In this document: positions 6,678 through 8,813 of the stretch, in pieces
How the letters are laid out: each line of letters starts with the position of its first letter
Numbering within the stretch: the first letter of the stretch is position 1
Assembly (NCBI GenBank): GCA_938038035.1
Contig: CALHQV010000151.1
Span: 1-8,813 of the forward strand
Length of the DNA stretch: 8,813 bases
Direction: 5' to 3'
From: an uncultured Gemella sp.
GTDB lineage: Bacteria > Bacillota > Bacilli > Staphylococcales > Gemellaceae
Program-made: the position numbers and the translations under genes
The notes under the pieces: generated by a model
What the model saw: only the letters and a program-made list of their open reading frames with translations
Databases searched by the model: none
Told to the model about the DNA's origin: nothing

Positions 6678-8729
6678 ATGGCAGAAAATTTAGTAATAGT
6701 CGAATCTCCTTCTAAGGCAAAAACTATTGAAAAATATCTAGGGAAAAAATATAGAGTAATATCTTCAAAAGGTCATGTAAGAGATCTTCCAAAAAGTAGA
6801 ATGGGAGTAGAAGTACTAGATAATGGAAATGTAGATGTTGATTACATTTCTATAAGAGGGAAAGGCGATGTAATTAAGTCTTTAAAAAAAGAAGCCAAAG
6901 GAAAGAAAGTATTCCTTGCATCCGATCCCGATAGAGAAGGAGAGGCAATAGCTTGGCATATTGCACACATTTTAGGATTAGATAATAATTCTGATAACAG
7001 AATTGTTTTTAATGAAATAACAAAAGACGCGGTAAAAGATGCGATAAAGCACCCACGTAAGATAAATACTGATTTAGTTCAGTCACAACAAGCTAGAAGA
7101 ATATTAGATCGTTTAGTTGGATATAATATTTCTCCTGTACTTTGGAAAAAAGTAAAACCAAAGCTATCTGCAGGAAGAGTGCAAAATGCCGCTCTAAAGC
7201 TAATTGTTGATAGAGAAGAAGAAATTCAAAAATTTGTTCCACAAGAATATTGGTCTATGCCAATCGATTTTATAAAAAATAGAAAAGTTTTAACGGCTAA
7301 TTTCTATTCTTATAAAGGTGAAAAACTTAAACTTGAAAGTAAAAAAGATGTAGATAAAATAAGAAAAGCGATAAAAGGTGAGACATTTAAAGTTATCGAT
7401 GTAACGAAAACTAATAAAAATCGTAATGCACCGAATGTTTATATTACTTCTACAATGCAACAAGATGCTTCAAGAAAGATTAACTTTAAAACACGTAAGA
7501 CTATGAGTGTTGCTCAAGAACTGTATGAAGGGATTAACCTTAAAAAGTTAGGTGGAGTTACCGGTTTAATTACCTATATGAGAACGGACTCTACAAGGGT
7601 TTCTGATGAAGCTGTAAAAATGGCTAGTGATTATATACTAAACAATTTTGGTAAAGAATATCTAGCATCAACAGTTAAAGTTAGAAAATCAAGCAAGAAT
7701 GTTCAAGATGCTCACGAAGGAATAAGACCTACAAATGTTAATTTTACACCTGATAGTATTAAAGAATACTTATCAAATGACCAATATAAGTTATATAAAC
7801 TTATATGGGAACGATTCTTAGCTAGTCGTATGAGTGCTGCAGTTTATGAAACAAGTACAACAACGTTTGAAAATAATAATGTTGTCTATAGAGGTGCACA
7901 TTCTAAGTTACTGTTTAATGGCTTCTTAGCTATATTGAAAGAAAAAGAAAAAGTTAAACTTGCACCAGAATTTGAAGTTGGAGAAGATGCTAAAGTGAAA
8001 GAAATAAAAGAAGAACAGCATTTTACTCAACCACCTGCACGCTACTCTGAAGCTAAACTTATAGCTGAACTTGAAGAACTAGGAGTAGGACGTCCTTCAA
8101 CTTATGCTACAATTGTTGATACATTGCAAAAGAGATATTATGCAAAATTACAAAATAAAGTATTTACACCAACTGAATTAGGAACATTGGTTAGTAAGAT
8201 AACAGAACAATATTTCCCTGATATTATAAATACTAAGTTTACTGCTAATCTTGAGAGTCAATTAGATGATATAGCAGAAGGAAAAGTAGGTTGGGAAAAA
8301 ACTATATATAATTTCTATAGTAATTTTAGAAAAGATGTTGAAAAAGCAGAAACTGAAATGGAAAAAGTAGAGATTAAGCAAGAATTTACTGGAGAAAGTT
8401 GCCCAGAGTGTTCTTCTCCATTAGTGTTTAAATTAGGTAAATTTGGTAAGTTTATTGCTTGTTCTAATTTTCCTGACTGTAGATATACAAATACTATTCA
8501 AAAGAAGGTTGGCGTAACATGTCCGAAATGTAAAAAACATGATATTTTAGAGAAAAAATCTAAAAAAGGTAAATTATTCTACGGATGTGAAGGATTCCCA
8601 GAATGTGATTTTGTTTCTTGGGATAAACCTATAAACAGAAATTGTCCAAAATGTGAGAATATCTTATATGAAGGAAAAAAAGGTGTTCAATGCGCACACT
8701 GTGACTACAAAGAAGAATTAAAAAAATAG
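6678..8729 (+). CDS. topA: DNA topoisomerase I (type IA)
   Basis: This 683-residue enzyme relaxes negatively supercoiled DNA by a single-strand break and passage. The N-terminal TOPRIM domain (about 1-120) has Glu9 in VESPSKA and the acidic triad D83/D85/E89 in ASDPDREGE. The catalytic tyrosine is predicted at Tyr300 in GLITYMRTDST, and DAHEGIRPT and LEELGVGRPSTYA are further type IA signatures. Three C-terminal zinc ribbons follow: Cys575/578/595/601, Cys615/618/637/643 and Cys656/659/672/675. These tetracysteine modules bind single-stranded DNA and are intact, so the gene looks full length and functional. ATG 6678 has GGAG at 6666-6669, 8 nt upstream. In Bacillus and Staphylococcus topA normally follows dprA and precedes trmFO (gid); here map lies upstream and a terminator follows at once, so the usual context is broken. 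The gene has its own strong promoter. Confidence 0.97.
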   Translation: MAENLVIVESPSKAKTIEKYLGKKYRVISSKGHVRDLPKSRMGVEVLDNGNVDVDYISIRGKGDVIKSLKKEAKGKKVFLASDPDREGEAIAWHIAHILGLDNNSDNRIVFNEITKDAVKDAIKHPRKINTDLVQSQQARRILDRLVGYNISPVLWKKVKPKLSAGRVQNAALKLIVDREEEIQKFVPQEYWSMPIDFIKNRKVLTANFYSYKGEKLKLESKKDVDKIRKAIKGETFKVIDVTKTNKNRNAPNVYITSTMQQDASRKINFKTRKTMSVAQELYEGINLKKLGGVTGLITYMRTDSTRVSDEAVKMASDYILNNFGKEYLASTVKVRKSSKNVQDAHEGIRPTNVNFTPDSIKEYLSNDQYKLYKLIWERFLASRMSAAVYETSTTTFENNNVVYRGAHSKLLFNGFLAILKEKEKVKLAPEFEVGEDAKVKEIKEEQHFTQPPARYSEAKLIAELEELGVGRPSTYATIVDTLQKRYYAKLQNKVFTPTELGTLVSKITEQYFPDIINTKFTANLESQLDDIAEGKVGWEKTIYNFYSNFRKDVEKAETEMEKVEIKQEFTGESCPECSSPLVFKLGKFGKFIACSNFPDCRYTNTIQKKVGVTCPKCKKHDILEKKSKKGKLFYGCEGFPECDFVSWDKPINRNCPKCENILYEGKKGVQCAHCDYKEELKK

Positions 8730-8739
8730 AAAAAATATT

Positions 8740-8778
8740 AAAGGATTTGATAATTGCTCTCAATTATCAAATCCTTTT
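8740..8778 (+). terminator. intrinsic terminator after topA
   Basis: A perfect 17-bp stem, 8740-8756 with 8761-8777, encloses a 4-nt loop (CTCT) and starts 10 nt after the topA stop. The T-tract is short: only TTTT at 8775-8778, mostly inside the right arm, then CTCAG. The A-rich left flank (8721-8740) would give a T-rich tail on the opposite strand, so the hairpin may also stop transcription arriving from the right. The remaining 8779-8813 holds no recognisable gene. Confidence 0.8.
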
Positions 8779-8813
8779 CTCAGTATTGAGATATGTTATA
8801 TTTATAGAAAATT

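Noticed and set aside
8786..8813. TTGAGA and TATA-rich bases at the right edge as a promoter for a next gene
   Set aside because: No -10 hexamer lies at 16-18 nt spacing and the window ends before any gene can be seen.
1..8813. Defence, CRISPR, toxin-antitoxin, prophage or insertion-sequence content
   Set aside because: All complete genes are recognisable housekeeping genes with uniform AT-rich codon use, and I found no spaced repeats, terminal inverted repeats or transposase motifs.

Overview
This is an AT-rich window from a low-GC Gram-positive bacterium (Bacillota), most likely Bacillales and close to Staphylococcus or Gemella. The evidence is the base composition, AGGAGG-type ribosome binding sites, TTG and GTG starts, vegetative TTGACA/TATAAT-like promoters, and the gene order flippase - S4 pseudouridine synthase - pepV - CcrZ/YtmP-like kinase, which as I recall matches the ytgP-ytzG-pepV-ytmP neighbourhood of Bacillus and Staphylococcus. 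The genus assignment is inference. All complete genes lie on the + strand.

Layout: (1) 1-126 is the C-terminal tail of an unidentified membrane-like protein. (2) 156-3915 is a tight operon of a MurJ/YtgP-type lipid II flippase, the 16S rRNA pseudouridine-516 synthase RsuA and the zinc dipeptidase PepV. Its genes are 5 and 14 nt apart, and a perfect 16-bp terminator hairpin closes it at 3975-4040. (3) 4142-4918 is a single-gene unit for a CcrZ/YtmP-like phosphotransferase, with its own promoter and a terminator whose stem starts inside the stop codon. (4) 5060-6600 is a pair made of a NagD/YutF-type HAD phosphatase and methionine aminopeptidase, 11 nt apart. (5) 6678-8729 is topA (DNA topoisomerase I), with a near-consensus promoter and a terminator at 8740-8778.

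The genes are housekeeping in character: cell-wall precursor export, rRNA modification, peptide turnover, a cell-cycle-linked kinase, metabolite phosphatase, N-terminal methionine removal and DNA supercoiling control. I see no mobile element, CRISPR array, tRNA, rRNA, toxin-antitoxin pair or defence system. No intergenic stretch exceeds 300 nt; the longest is 3916-4141 (226 nt). The more unusual points are small: ccrZ is cut off from its customary partner trmB, a perfect extended -10 element sits just upstream of the pepV terminator and could make a short RNA, and murJ starts at a non-ATG codon without a good ribosome binding site.
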